From positions 5,724,001 through 5,788,000 of the forward strand of contig NZ_CP018319.1 of NCBI RefSeq assembly GCF_001952935.1: a stretch of DNA of 64,000 nt. Direction: 5' to 3'. The position numbers were made by a program, and so were the translations under genes. Every line of letters starts with the position of its first letter. Position 1 is the stretch's first letter. Shown here piece by piece: positions 1 to 7,252 of the stretch. This stretch comes from Pseudomonas frederiksbergensis (GTDB lineage Bacteria > Pseudomonadota > Gammaproteobacteria > Pseudomonadales > Pseudomonadaceae). The notes under the pieces were generated by a model that was given only the letters and a program-made list of their open reading frames with translations, made no database searches and was not told the DNA's origin.

Positions 1-1
1 G

Positions 2-1537
2 CAGATTCACGATGACCTTTACCAGGCCAAGGCCCAGAAAACCCAGCATGTGGTGCAAACCGCCAGCGGCATTCTGACTTATTACCATGGCCTCGAAACT
101 GCCGGCACCCTCACTCGCGATGCTGCGCAGAAGCAGGCACTGAGCGCCGTTCGCGGTCTGCGTTATGACCAGAATGACTACTTCTGGATCAATGACCTGA
201 CGCCGGTGATGATCATGCACCCGGCCAACCCGAAACTCGACGGCCAGAACCTCTCGGCGATCCGCGACCCGGACGGTTTTGCCCTGTTTAATGAAATGGT
301 CGCCGTCGCCAAGTCCAAGGGGGCCGGTACCGTCGACTATCGCTGGCCGAAACCGGGCGCGAGCGCTCCGGTAGAAAAAACGTCCTACATCAAACTCTTC
401 GAGCCCTGGGGTTGGGTGATCGGTTCCGGCGTGTATATCGATGACATGCAGGCCGAGTTCTATGGTCAGGTCTGGAAGGCCACATTCGTGGGGCTGGTGA
501 TAGCGCTGGTCATGGCGCTACTGGTCATCCTGATCGCCCGCAGCATCGTGCGTCCCTTGCAGGAAACCGTGAACGCCATGGCCAACATCGCCAGCGGCGA
601 AAGCGACCTGACCCGCAGCCTCGATACCCATGGCCAGGATGAAGTCACGCAACTGGCACGCCACTTCAACGCCTTCACCGCCAAGCTGCGGCTGGTGATC
701 AGAGAACTGCAGGTATCCGCCAGTGCCCTCGGCCAGTCTTCCAGCGAACTGGGCAACGACGCCGCCCAGGCCCAGCAACGCAGCCAGCAACAATCCCAGC
801 AAATGGAACTGGTGGCCACAGCCATTAATGAAGTGACGTATGGCGTCCACGACGTCGCGAAAAACGCCGAGCACGCCGCCAGTGAAATGCGCGATGCCGA
901 GTCTCAGGCGCAGCAAGGCCAGGTCAATATCGATGGCAGCCTGCAACAGATCGACAAGCTGTCGTCGACTATCGATCAGGCAGTGGACGTGATTCGTACC
1001 CTGGCCGCCGAAAGCACGCAGATCGGCAGCGTTCTCGAAGTGATCCGTTCCATCGCCGAGCAAACCAACCTGCTGGCCCTCAACGCAGCCATCGAAGCTG
1101 CTCGCGCCGGCGAGCAAGGTCGCGGTTTTGCGGTGGTGGCCGATGAAGTGCGACTGCTCGCTCAGCGGACCCAGAAGTCCACGGCCGAGATCCAGTCGAT
1201 GATCGAACGCCTGCAAAGCCACTCCGAAGCCGCGGTCAAAGTGATCAGCGACAGCAGCCGTGCATCGCAGTTGACCATCGAGCAGGCCGGCCTGGCCGGC
1301 GCAAGCCTGAATGCCATTGCCCAGGCGCTGCGCAATCTCAACGGGTTGAACGCCTCCATCGCCAGCGCGACCTTGCAACAGGCGCATGTGGTCGAGGACA
1401 TCAACCAGAACGTCACCCAGGCCGCCGGTTTGTCCCACAGCACCGCGCTGGCGGCCGAACAGTCGAGCGTGGCCAGCGTTCACCTGAAGGAATTGAGTGA
1501 GCAATTGAACGGGCTGCTCAAGCAGTTCCGGGTGTAA
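2..1537 (+). CDS. methyl-accepting chemotaxis protein, 5' end outside window
   Basis: Chemoreceptor that senses a ligand in the periplasm and signals to CheA/CheW. The frame is open to the left edge, so the N-terminal membrane segment and part of the sensor are missing; a GTG at 50 is internal. The visible part begins in a single Cache (sCache_2) sensor (DYFWINDL, MHPANPKLDGQ, GWVIGSGVYIDD). A membrane segment follows (FVGLVIALVMALLVILIA), then a HAMP domain (SIVRPLQETVNAMANIASGE) and a long coiled-coil signalling domain whose hairpin tip carries EQTNLLALNAAIEAARAGEQ. There is no C-terminal CheR-binding pentapeptide; the protein ends LLKQFRV. The ligand cannot be told from sequence; sCache_2 receptors commonly bind small organic acids. 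Confidence 0.95.
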   Translation, partial: QIHDDLYQAKAQKTQHVVQTASGILTYYHGLETAGTLTRDAAQKQALSAVRGLRYDQNDYFWINDLTPVMIMHPANPKLDGQNLSAIRDPDGFALFNEMVAVAKSKGAGTVDYRWPKPGASAPVEKTSYIKLFEPWGWVIGSGVYIDDMQAEFYGQVWKATFVGLVIALVMALLVILIARSIVRPLQETVNAMANIASGESDLTRSLDTHGQDEVTQLARHFNAFTAKLRLVIRELQVSASALGQSSSELGNDAAQAQQRSQQQSQQMELVATAINEVTYGVHDVAKNAEHAASEMRDAESQAQQGQVNIDGSLQQIDKLSSTIDQAVDVIRTLAAESTQIGSVLEVIRSIAEQTNLLALNAAIEAARAGEQGRGFAVVADEVRLLAQRTQKSTAEIQSMIERLQSHSEAAVKVISDSSRASQLTIEQAGLAGASLNAIAQALRNLNGLNASIASATLQQAHVVEDINQNVTQAAGLSHSTALAAEQSSVASVHLKELSEQLNGLLKQFRV

Positions 1538-1547
1538 CGACAAGCCC

Positions 1548-1624
1548 TGTGTAGCAGCGGCCGAGCCTGTGGTGAGGGGATAAATCCCCTCACCACACCT
1601 CGCAGGCGCGGCAGCTGCTACACA
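1548..1624. repeat. palindromic REPIN-like intergenic repeat
   Basis: Outer arms TGTGTAGCAGC and GCTGCTACACA are exact reverse complements. Between them lies a second palindrome, GTGGTGAGGGGA/TCCCCTCACCAC, with a TAAA loop. The inner core resembles the one at 24644-24677. It lies between two same-strand genes and could also act as a terminator of the chemoreceptor mRNA, although no T-run follows. Confidence 0.7.
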
Positions 1625-1695
1625 GCACGCCGGTTCTACTTGGCCGCGCCTGCCGTTACAATCGCCCCCTCTTCGACTTCCCCCAAGGAACCTCC

Positions 1696-2259
1696 ATGTC
1701 CGGGCTTGAACTGTTTGCCGCTGCCCTCGGTGTCATTGCCGTCTGGTTGACGGTCAAACAGAACCCTTGGTGCTGGCCGATCGGTCTGGTCATGGTGCTG
1801 CTTTATAGCTGGATCTTTTTTGAGGTAAAGCTCTACTCGGACATGCTCCTGCAAGTGATCTACGCCGCATTGCAGCTCTATGGCTGGTGGCAGTGGACAC
1901 ATGCGGGTGGCGCGCGACATGGTCGGCAGGTCAGCCTGCTCGACGGTAAATCAGTTGCTATCAGTCTGGCCATTGGCGCGGTCGGCAGTCTGTTGCTCGG
2001 CGCTGCAATGGCGAACTGGACCGATGCTGCACAACCCTGGCTCGATGCGGCACTCACTGGCTTCAGCCTGGTGGCGCAGTTATGGATGGCGCAAAAACGC
2101 GTTCAATGCTGGCCGTTGTGGTTCACCCTGGACATAATTTTCGTCGGGCTGTTTATCTACAAAGGCCTGTACCTGACTGCCGGGCTCTACGCGCTGTTCG
2201 CCGTGATTGCCGTGCAAGGCTGGCGGGAATGGCGCGCCGATCTGGCATTGCGCACATGA
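1696..2259 (+). CDS. pnuC: nicotinamide riboside transporter PnuC
   Basis: Inner-membrane facilitator of the PnuC family (187 aa, the usual length) that takes up nicotinamide riboside for NAD salvage. The sequence has several hydrophobic segments and family motifs: VKQNPWCWPIGLVMVLLYSW near the N-terminus, YAALQLYGWWQW in the middle, and WFTLDIIFVGLFIYKGLYLT towards the C-terminus. AAGGAACC lies just before the ATG. The stop codon overlaps the start of the next gene, a NadR-like kinase, by 4 bp (ATGA). That coupling favours nicotinamide riboside over thiamine (PnuT-type) as substrate, because the kinase would trap the riboside as NMN. I see no recognisable riboswitch upstream, only a palindromic repeat. 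Confidence 0.9.
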   Translation: MSGLELFAAALGVIAVWLTVKQNPWCWPIGLVMVLLYSWIFFEVKLYSDMLLQVIYAALQLYGWWQWTHAGGARHGRQVSLLDGKSVAISLAIGAVGSLLLGAAMANWTDAAQPWLDAALTGFSLVAQLWMAQKRVQCWPLWFTLDIIFVGLFIYKGLYLTAGLYALFAVIAVQGWREWRADLALRT

Positions 2260-2780
2260 AAGTCCTGGTACTCACAGGCCCCGAATCCAGCGGCAAGAGT
2301 TGGCTGGCAGGCGAGTTGCAACAGCATTTCGGCGGGGTGCTGGTAGACGAGTATGTACGCTGGTTCATCGAACAAAACCCACGAGATACCTGCCTGGCCG
2401 ACATTGCGCAAATCGCTCGCGGACAGCTTAAATGGGAAGACGAGGCACGCGCCCGGCAGCCGCATTTGCTGATTCTCGACACTCACTTGTTGAGCAACAT
2501 TCTCTGGAGCCAGACCTTGTTTGGCGATTGCCCGACGTGGATCGAACAAGCCTTGCTGGCACGGCACTATGACCTGCATTTGCTGTTGAGTCCTGAAACC
2601 GTGGACTGGCATGACGACGGACAACGTTGCCAGCCGCAACTGGCAGAACGTCTGGCATTTTTCCAGGCCAGCCGCCAATGGCTTGACCTGCACCATCAAC
2701 CTTTCCAGGTGCTGCAAGGTGACTGGCAACAACGCAAGGACGCAGCATTCGAGGCTGTGACGCACTTGCTCAACACCTGA
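2256..2780 (+). CDS. NadR-like ribosylnicotinamide kinase (AAA/P-loop ATPase)
   Basis: P-loop kinase of 174 aa that resembles the C-terminal kinase domain of NadR. The predicted reaction is phosphorylation of nicotinamide riboside to NMN in the cytoplasm. The Walker A motif GPESSGKS is at residues 8-15, followed by VDEYVRWFIEQNP, typical of NadR-like ATPases, and a Walker B-like LLILDTHLL. The adenylyltransferase and DNA-binding domains of enterobacterial NadR are absent. The ATG overlaps the pnuC stop by 4 bp; an open frame extends upstream to 2082 but lies inside pnuC, so the coupled ATG is preferred. Annotation pipelines often call such proteins simply ATP-binding protein; the NR kinase role is inferred from family and context. 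Confidence 0.8.
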   Translation: MKVLVLTGPESSGKSWLAGELQQHFGGVLVDEYVRWFIEQNPRDTCLADIAQIARGQLKWEDEARARQPHLLILDTHLLSNILWSQTLFGDCPTWIEQALLARHYDLHLLLSPETVDWHDDGQRCQPQLAERLAFFQASRQWLDLHHQPFQVLQGDWQQRKDAAFEAVTHLLNT

Positions 2781-3110
2781 GCGCCCCCACCGCTCTGCCG
2801 AAAATGTCCATTACTGAAACACCCTCCCCCGTGCAAACCCGCGAACTAAAGCGGTTCAAGCATTCCTGCAAGAACATGTTAAGCCACCGATACAACCTGC
2901 CTTCCGCGCCGCTAGCAAGCAAATGCCGCCAGCATCGACGGCATTTTCACGTGGCTATGTCTCGGCGGCGTTACAAACTTTTTTGACCTTATCGACAAAA
3001 AAAGCCAAGCATCTGTTTTCAAAAGAAAAACCAAAACCGGCACACCTTCTGCTCTCTACCTCGCAACGCTGATAAGGGCCAGCGTTCCACTTACAGAAGG
3101 AATTGCCGCC
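2781..3110 (+). promoter_or_regulatory. fap operon upstream region
   Basis: This 330-bp gap has no convincing gene; a 60-codon frame at 2804-2986 has no ribosome binding site or recognisable product. The right half is AT-rich (runs of A/T at 2985-3035) and ends in the sigma-54-type promoter at 3037-3053. The leader between that promoter and fapA contains a GATAAGGGCC stretch and the fapA ribosome binding site AGAAGGA. Confidence 0.6.
3037..3053 (+). promoter_or_regulatory. putative sigma-54 (-24/-12) promoter of fap operon
   Basis: CCGGCACACCTTCTGCT has the sigma-54 layout: GG at 3039-3040, exactly ten bases, then GC at 3051-3052. It matches consensus TGGCAC-N5-TTGC except for C instead of T before GG and TCTGC instead of TTGC. 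It lies about 60 bp before the fapA start, and the AT-rich stretch upstream is suitable for enhancer-bound activators. RpoN control of fap promoters would fit biofilm regulation; not proven here. Confidence 0.55.
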
Positions 3111-3548
3111 GTGGGGAAACGTGATAACAGCATTTATGGCCTCCTGCTGATCGGATGCGCACTGGGCTCAAGTGTCTGCATGCCCGTACAAGCAGACAAC
3201 GGCATCATCATTATCAAACGTGATGTCCAACCGCGCATGGCAACGCGTGCTCCGATAATTCCCGATCCTAGCCCCACGACCGCCAATGCCAACCCGTCCA
3301 AACAAATCATCAGTCAAACGAACGAGTTGAGCGACGGCGACTTTGCCGGTGTTGCCAGTGGTGCAGGCATCTCCCGCCTGGTCACTCAAAACACCAATAA
3401 CCTGGGCGGCAATATCAGCAACCAGACCCAGCTTTCCAACCTCCCCGCCGGGCGCTCTGGAAATGCCGGAAACGGTATCGCCAACATGGTCAATTCAAGC
3501 GTCCAGCAAGGCCTGGGTGCTCTGAAAGTCATAACGGGAGACCGTTAA
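3111..3548 (+). CDS. fapA: functional amyloid chaperone FapA
   Basis: First gene of the fap operon. FapA is the periplasmic chaperone-like component that influences the ratio of FapB to FapC in fibrils. The 145-aa protein starts at GTG with AGAAGGA nine bases upstream. It has an N-terminal signal peptide (LLLIGCALGSSVCMPVQA, residues about 11-28), then a low-complexity Asn/Gly/Ser-rich body with amyloid-like stretches (NTNNLGGNISNQTQLSNL) and the C-terminal VQQGLGALKVITGDR. Identification rests on these features and on position immediately before fapB. No enzymatic domain is visible. Confidence 0.85.
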   Translation: MGKRDNSIYGLLLIGCALGSSVCMPVQADNGIIIIKRDVQPRMATRAPIIPDPSPTTANANPSKQIISQTNELSDGDFAGVASGAGISRLVTQNTNNLGGNISNQTQLSNLPAGRSGNAGNGIANMVNSSVQQGLGALKVITGDR

Positions 3549-3549
3549 G

Positions 3550-4122
3550 ATGAATCGTACGCTGCTGATTATCGCCATGTTTTGCAGTGCATCGACCTTC
3601 GCCCAATCTCCCGTCATCAATAACGCCAACATCGACGGCTCGGGCACGCAGTACCAGGGCAACCTCGCGGTCAACCAGGCTGCCGGCGATCTACAGCAAC
3701 AGGCTAACGCCCGGGCCATCGCCGCTGGCCATGGAGCCAATGCGACCACGCAGATTCGCCAACGGCTGCGTACGGTGGTCGACCCCAGGATCGATGCGCG
3801 ATCCAGCATTCAAGGCGACTCCTTCAGCCAGGGCAACGGCGTTCTGGGCGTCAACCAGAGCGCGGGCGCCAGCAACCAGCAGGCCAATGCCCTGCGTATA
3901 AGCATCGGCACACAGCCGCAAAGCATCGACGACAGCGTCCTCAGGCAACAGAACGTGGCGCTGATCATCAACTCCGATCCAACTGACTCTGCACCAGGCT
4001 ATCGCCAGGTCGCTACCAGCGATCAGGCCTTCACCGGTAGCCGTGGGGTGATCCAGTTGAATCAGAGCGCCGGGGTGGGAAACCGAACGGCCAACACCCT
4101 GAGCGTACGGGTCATGGATTGA
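3550..4122 (+). CDS. fapB: minor functional amyloid subunit FapB (nucleator)
   Basis: Secreted minor amyloid subunit thought to nucleate FapC fibrils. The 190-aa protein has a signal peptide (LLIIAMFCSASTFAQS) followed by three imperfect amyloid repeats with the family pattern GVxxxNxxAGxxNxxxN: QGNLAVNQAAGDLQQQAN (about residues 36-53), GVLGVNQSAGASNQQAN (about 97-113) and GVIQLNQSAGVGNRTAN (about 166-182). The start is one base after the fapA stop, with GGAG upstream, so it is co-transcribed. The linkers between repeats are short, unlike those in FapC next door. Confidence 0.9.
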   Translation: MNRTLLIIAMFCSASTFAQSPVINNANIDGSGTQYQGNLAVNQAAGDLQQQANARAIAAGHGANATTQIRQRLRTVVDPRIDARSSIQGDSFSQGNGVLGVNQSAGASNQQANALRISIGTQPQSIDDSVLRQQNVALIINSDPTDSAPGYRQVATSDQAFTGSRGVIQLNQSAGVGNRTANTLSVRVMD

Positions 4123-4173
4123 CCCAAACAGGTAGGTACAACACTTAACCTAAAATAAGTACGGAGAATCACC

Positions 4174-5688
4174 ATGAAACCTTCGATGGCAATAAAACCT
4201 CTGGTTTTTGCAATCGCTGCGGTCTTGGCTGTTGCTGCACAAGCTGGGCAAAACGATCGGCGTGGCAACCATCACAACGGTGGCCATCACAACCCTCCTG
4301 CAAAAATGGTCCCTATCAGCGCGACTGCCAATGCGAACGACAGACAGAGCAGTACCGGCAACCGCATCTGGAATGAAGGGGTAGAAAACTCAGCCGAGAT
4401 GAGTAGTTCGGCCGCAGGCGCAAGCGGCAACGTCGGCGTCAACGTGGCGGCAGGTTCCGGCAACCAGCAAGACAACGCCGCCGCCATCGCTAACGCAGCC
4501 TCCGACAACGCCGCGATCGATAACAGCTTCGTGTTCGGCACTGCCAATGCCACCGCTGACGTCAGGCAAACCAGCAACCGTAACCGCGTCGACAACTTCG
4601 GCGTAACCAACTCTGCCGTGATGAGTGGATCCGCCGACGGCAGCAGCGGCAACGTGGGTGTCAACATTGCTGGCGGCGATCTGAACCAACAGAAAAACAC
4701 CATGGCAATTGCCAATACCAATGCTCCACTCGGTAGCGCAAGAGCCACCGCCTCCGCCAATCAAGACGGTCCTGGCCTGACAGTGAACAACACCGCTGAC
4801 CGGACCTACCGCGTGGATACCATTACGGTTACCAAAACCGCTAGTGGTAGTGCCTCTCGCGAGAAGTCCTTCGAGGCTAGTGGCAGTCAAAGCGCTTCTT
4901 CGAGCTGGGCTGCGGCCGGTTCCAAAAGCTCCGAAGCCAGCGGTTCGCTTAGCATTGATGTAAGCGGTTCATCCGCCAGCGCTGCAAGTGGTTCCAACAG
5001 CAGCGCTGCAAGCGGTTCCAACAGCAGTTCTGCTAGCGGATCCAACAGCAGCAGTGCAAGCGGTTCCAACAGCAGCAGTGCTAGCGGTTCTTCGAGTGCT
5101 TCTCTGAATGCTTCCCTGGGCGCTACTTTGGACGCTGAAGCAGCGGCTTCCAGCTCCACTACCTATAACAATGGCTTTGGCGATCGCACCCGTAGCAGGA
5201 GTTCCGAGGCATCGCTTAGCGCATCGGTTGACGCAACACTTGATGTAGCGGTAGACAGATCGTACGACCGTTCGCGCGATTCCTCGTTCGACCGTTCACG
5301 CGACTCCTCGTACGACCGTACACGTGACTCCTCGTACGACAAATCGCATGAATCCTCGTACGACAAATCGCGCGAATCGTCGTTCGAGAAAGCGTTCGAC
5401 GCTTCGTTCGAGAAATCGACCGCGTCCTCGTACGATAAATCGGGCAGCAAGTCGTCCGAATCTGAGTACGCCAAAGCGGGAAGCTGGAGTGAAAGCAGCT
5501 CATATGATTTGAGCAACACCTACTCTTATCAAGTGCTGACTCCAACTGGCTGGGCCAACCCTGTGACCAACACTGCAACCCTGAGCGGTTCGGTGAATGG
5601 TGGCAGTGGCAACCTGGGCGTCAACGTAGCTGCCGGTGTGGGCAACCAGCAAAGCAACTCGCTGGCCATCTCCAACCAATCGTTCTAA
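4174..5688 (+). CDS. fapC: major functional amyloid subunit FapC, with expanded repeat linker
   Basis: Main fibre subunit of Pseudomonas functional amyloid, secreted through FapF to build biofilm matrix. Signal peptide (FAIAAVLAVAAQA, ends about residue 24), then a His/Asn-rich stretch (HHNGGHHN). Three amyloid repeats follow: R1 about 70-106 (GNVGVNVAAGSGNQQDN), R2 about 144-181 (GNVGVNIAGGDLNQQKN) and R3 about 464-500 (GNLGVNVAAGVGNQQSN). The R2-R3 linker is about 280 residues and carries two octapeptide arrays: Gly/Ser/Asn type at 264-310 and charged Asp/Ser/Tyr/Arg/Lys type at 361-424. At 504 aa it is about twice the length of the short FapC proteins I recall. The protein contains no cysteine, so the CxxC motif reported in some FapC proteins is absent. 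GGAG precedes the ATG. Confidence 0.93.
   Translation: MKPSMAIKPLVFAIAAVLAVAAQAGQNDRRGNHHNGGHHNPPAKMVPISATANANDRQSSTGNRIWNEGVENSAEMSSSAAGASGNVGVNVAAGSGNQQDNAAAIANAASDNAAIDNSFVFGTANATADVRQTSNRNRVDNFGVTNSAVMSGSADGSSGNVGVNIAGGDLNQQKNTMAIANTNAPLGSARATASANQDGPGLTVNNTADRTYRVDTITVTKTASGSASREKSFEASGSQSASSSWAAAGSKSSEASGSLSIDVSGSSASAASGSNSSAASGSNSSSASGSNSSSASGSNSSSASGSSSASLNASLGATLDAEAAASSSTTYNNGFGDRTRSRSSEASLSASVDATLDVAVDRSYDRSRDSSFDRSRDSSYDRTRDSSYDKSHESSYDKSRESSFEKAFDASFEKSTASSYDKSGSKSSESEYAKAGSWSESSSYDLSNTYSYQVLTPTGWANPVTNTATLSGSVNGGSGNLGVNVAAGVGNQQSNSLAISNQSF
4963..5103 (+). repeat. 24-bp in-frame tandem repeat, Gly-Ser-Asn block of fapC
   Basis: About five to six direct copies of a 24-bp unit (near GGTTCCAACAGCAGCAGTGC plus AAGC) encode the octapeptide SGSNSSSA. 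The middle copies are almost identical at DNA level and the edges have diverged, as expected for tandem expansion by slippage or unequal recombination. Copy number may vary between strains. Confidence 0.85.
5254..5445 (+). repeat. 24-bp in-frame tandem repeat, charged DSSYDRSR block of fapC
   Basis: Eight consecutive octads: DRSYDRSR, DSSFDRSR, DSSYDRTR, DSSYDKSH, ESSYDKSR, ESSFEKAF, DASFEKST, ASSYDKSG. The unit is again 24 bp. It alternates acidic, small/aromatic and basic residues, with one Tyr or Phe per octad. The protein pattern is better kept than the DNA, which suggests selection on the peptide. Confidence 0.85.
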
Positions 5689-5701
5689 CTGCTGTCTCTG
5701 G

Positions 5702-5726
5702 AGGCCCCCTTACGGGGGCCTTTTTC
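5702..5726 (+). terminator. intrinsic terminator between fapC and fapD
   Basis: Perfect 8-bp GC-rich stem AGGCCCCC/GGGGGCCT with loop TTAC, directly followed by a T-run. It lies 13 bp after the fapC stop and before fapD on the same strand. It would end many transcripts after the structural subunit gene and reduce fapDEF expression. Confidence 0.8.
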
Positions 5727-5750
5727 AACACCACCAGAAGGCATCCCGCT

Positions 5751-6431
5751 ATGCGCATTATCGCCTTGGCGTTCCTGCTTTGCGTGGCCAGTGTTATCGA
5801 GGCTGCACAACTGCCGCTTTCCGTCCTGCCGGGTGGCGGGTTGGTATATAAGCCGATCCAAAGCATTCGTGAGCGCAAGTTTTCCGACCTGGTACAGCAG
5901 AAAACCGACTTCAGTTGCGGCGCAGCGGCGCTGGCGACGATATTGCGCCAGGCCTATTGGCTGGATGTAGACGAAGAACAAATCATCGAAGGCATGCTGG
6001 CCCACTCGGATCAAGACCTTGTCCGCGTCCAGGGCTTCTCCATGCTCGACATGAAGCGTTACGTGGAAAGTCTCGGCATGCGGGCCCGTGGTTACCGGGT
6101 AGCGACGGAAACGTTGAGCGAAATCAAAATTCCGGTCGTGGTACTCATGGATATCCGTGGCTACAAACATTTTGTAGTCATGCAACGGGTTCATAACGGC
6201 TGGGTATACATCGGAGATCCGGTACTCGGTCATAAACGTTACAAAGTCGAAGACTTTGTAAAAGGCTGGAACGGCATCATCTTTGCCGTCATCGGCCAGG
6301 GCTACGACAAATCCAATGCGTTGCTCGACCCACCCCTGCCACTGACCGCCAAGAACCGCATCAACACCTTCAGCCCGGTGCAAGACGCAGAGTTGATGGA
6401 TTTCGGATTCATCCAAAGCGACTTCTTCTAA
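5751..6431 (+). CDS. fapD: C39-like cysteine peptidase FapD
   Basis: Periplasmic peptidase of the Fap system, resembling the C39 bacteriocin-processing peptidase fold, believed to be needed for amyloid export. The 226-aa protein has a signal peptide (IIALAFLLCVASVIEAAQ). The catalytic region is visible: TDFSCGAAALATILRQAY with the nucleophile Cys, YKHFVVMQRVHNGWVYIGDP with the His and then the Asp. It is preceded by AGAAGG and lies 63 bp after fapC, beyond the hairpin terminator. No membrane or ABC transporter domain is attached, unlike classical C39 exporters. Confidence 0.9.
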   Translation: MRIIALAFLLCVASVIEAAQLPLSVLPGGGLVYKPIQSIRERKFSDLVQQKTDFSCGAAALATILRQAYWLDVDEEQIIEGMLAHSDQDLVRVQGFSMLDMKRYVESLGMRARGYRVATETLSEIKIPVVVLMDIRGYKHFVVMQRVHNGWVYIGDPVLGHKRYKVEDFVKGWNGIIFAVIGQGYDKSNALLDPPLPLTAKNRINTFSPVQDAELMDFGFIQSDFF

Positions 6432-6465
6432 TAACAAGGGAGCACGACGCTCCGGGAGCATTCCA

Positions 6466-7206
6466 ATGAAGACTCCAATCTGGCTGGCCGTGGTTTGCCT
6501 GGCCGCCAGCCTGCCGACCGAGGCACAAACGCTCAAACCCATTGAACTCAAGGATCACGAATTGGCATCCCTGCGCGGCCGCTATGTCATGCCGGGGCGG
6601 ATCATCAGTTTCGGCATCGTCATGACCAGCACTTGGCAAAATGCCAACGGTGAAGTGATCGGGGCAACGTCCTCGATGCAAATTCAACAATCGACCATCA
6701 AGCCACAGTTCTATGTGTCGATAATCAATGAAAAAGGTTATGGCTCAGCGAGCTCACAAGGCACCGGCACCGTCACTGGCGGCGACGGCCTCAATACCAC
6801 TGAAGGTGTCACTCAAGTCGTGCGTGCTGCCGGCGACCACAACACTGCCTACAACAACGTTGATATCAACGTCACAAGGTCTAATCAGGCGCCCACAACG
6901 CAACAGCAAGGACAGGCATTGGCCGCAGGCTCGACGCTGGCCGACGCCAATGGCGCGGGCTCGCTGAGCGTTTCTTCGACCGGTACGGGTATGCAACTCA
7001 ACATCGTGGCCAACAACAACCAGGGCAATACGGTACAACGCCTGGGCCAGGGTGGGCTGATGCAGAACACGACTTTGCTCGGCGCTGATAACCAGGTCCG
7101 AAACCTCACGTCCCTCAATGTCGTGCTGCGTGACAACGTGGCGACAGCCGGCTCGCTGAACGGCAATCTGGACCAGCTCAAAGGTCTTCGCACCCAGGGA
7201 TTCTGA
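6466..7206 (+). CDS. fapE: Fap amyloid fibre component FapE
   Basis: Secreted component found at low level in Fap fibres. The 246-aa protein has a signal peptide (WLAVVCLAASLPTEAQ), a predicted beta-rich N-terminal half, and a Gln/Asn-rich C-terminal half with amyloid-like segments (GDHNTAYNNVDINVTRSN, VANNNQGNTVQRLGQ). GGGAGC precedes the ATG, and it follows fapD by 34 bp. Identification is by composition and fixed position between fapD and fapF. Confidence 0.85.
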   Translation: MKTPIWLAVVCLAASLPTEAQTLKPIELKDHELASLRGRYVMPGRIISFGIVMTSTWQNANGEVIGATSSMQIQQSTIKPQFYVSIINEKGYGSASSQGTGTVTGGDGLNTTEGVTQVVRAAGDHNTAYNNVDINVTRSNQAPTTQQQGQALAAGSTLADANGAGSLSVSSTGTGMQLNIVANNNQGNTVQRLGQGGLMQNTTLLGADNQVRNLTSLNVVLRDNVATAGSLNGNLDQLKGLRTQGF

Positions 7207-7252
7207 TCTACGCTCAGTCTCATCAGATGAAGTCAGAAGGGACGGCTAACCC

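Noticed and set aside
1548..1624. Possible riboswitch before pnuC
   Set aside because: The structure is a simple nested palindrome that also occurs elsewhere in the window away from NAD genes.
2804..2986. 60-codon frame in the fap upstream region
   Set aside because: No ribosome site, Arg/Lys/Ser-rich random composition; region is better explained as promoter.
4963..5445. Possible CRISPR-like array from the regular 24-bp repeats
   Set aside because: Repeats are contiguous, in frame and coding for FapC octapeptides, with no spacers.
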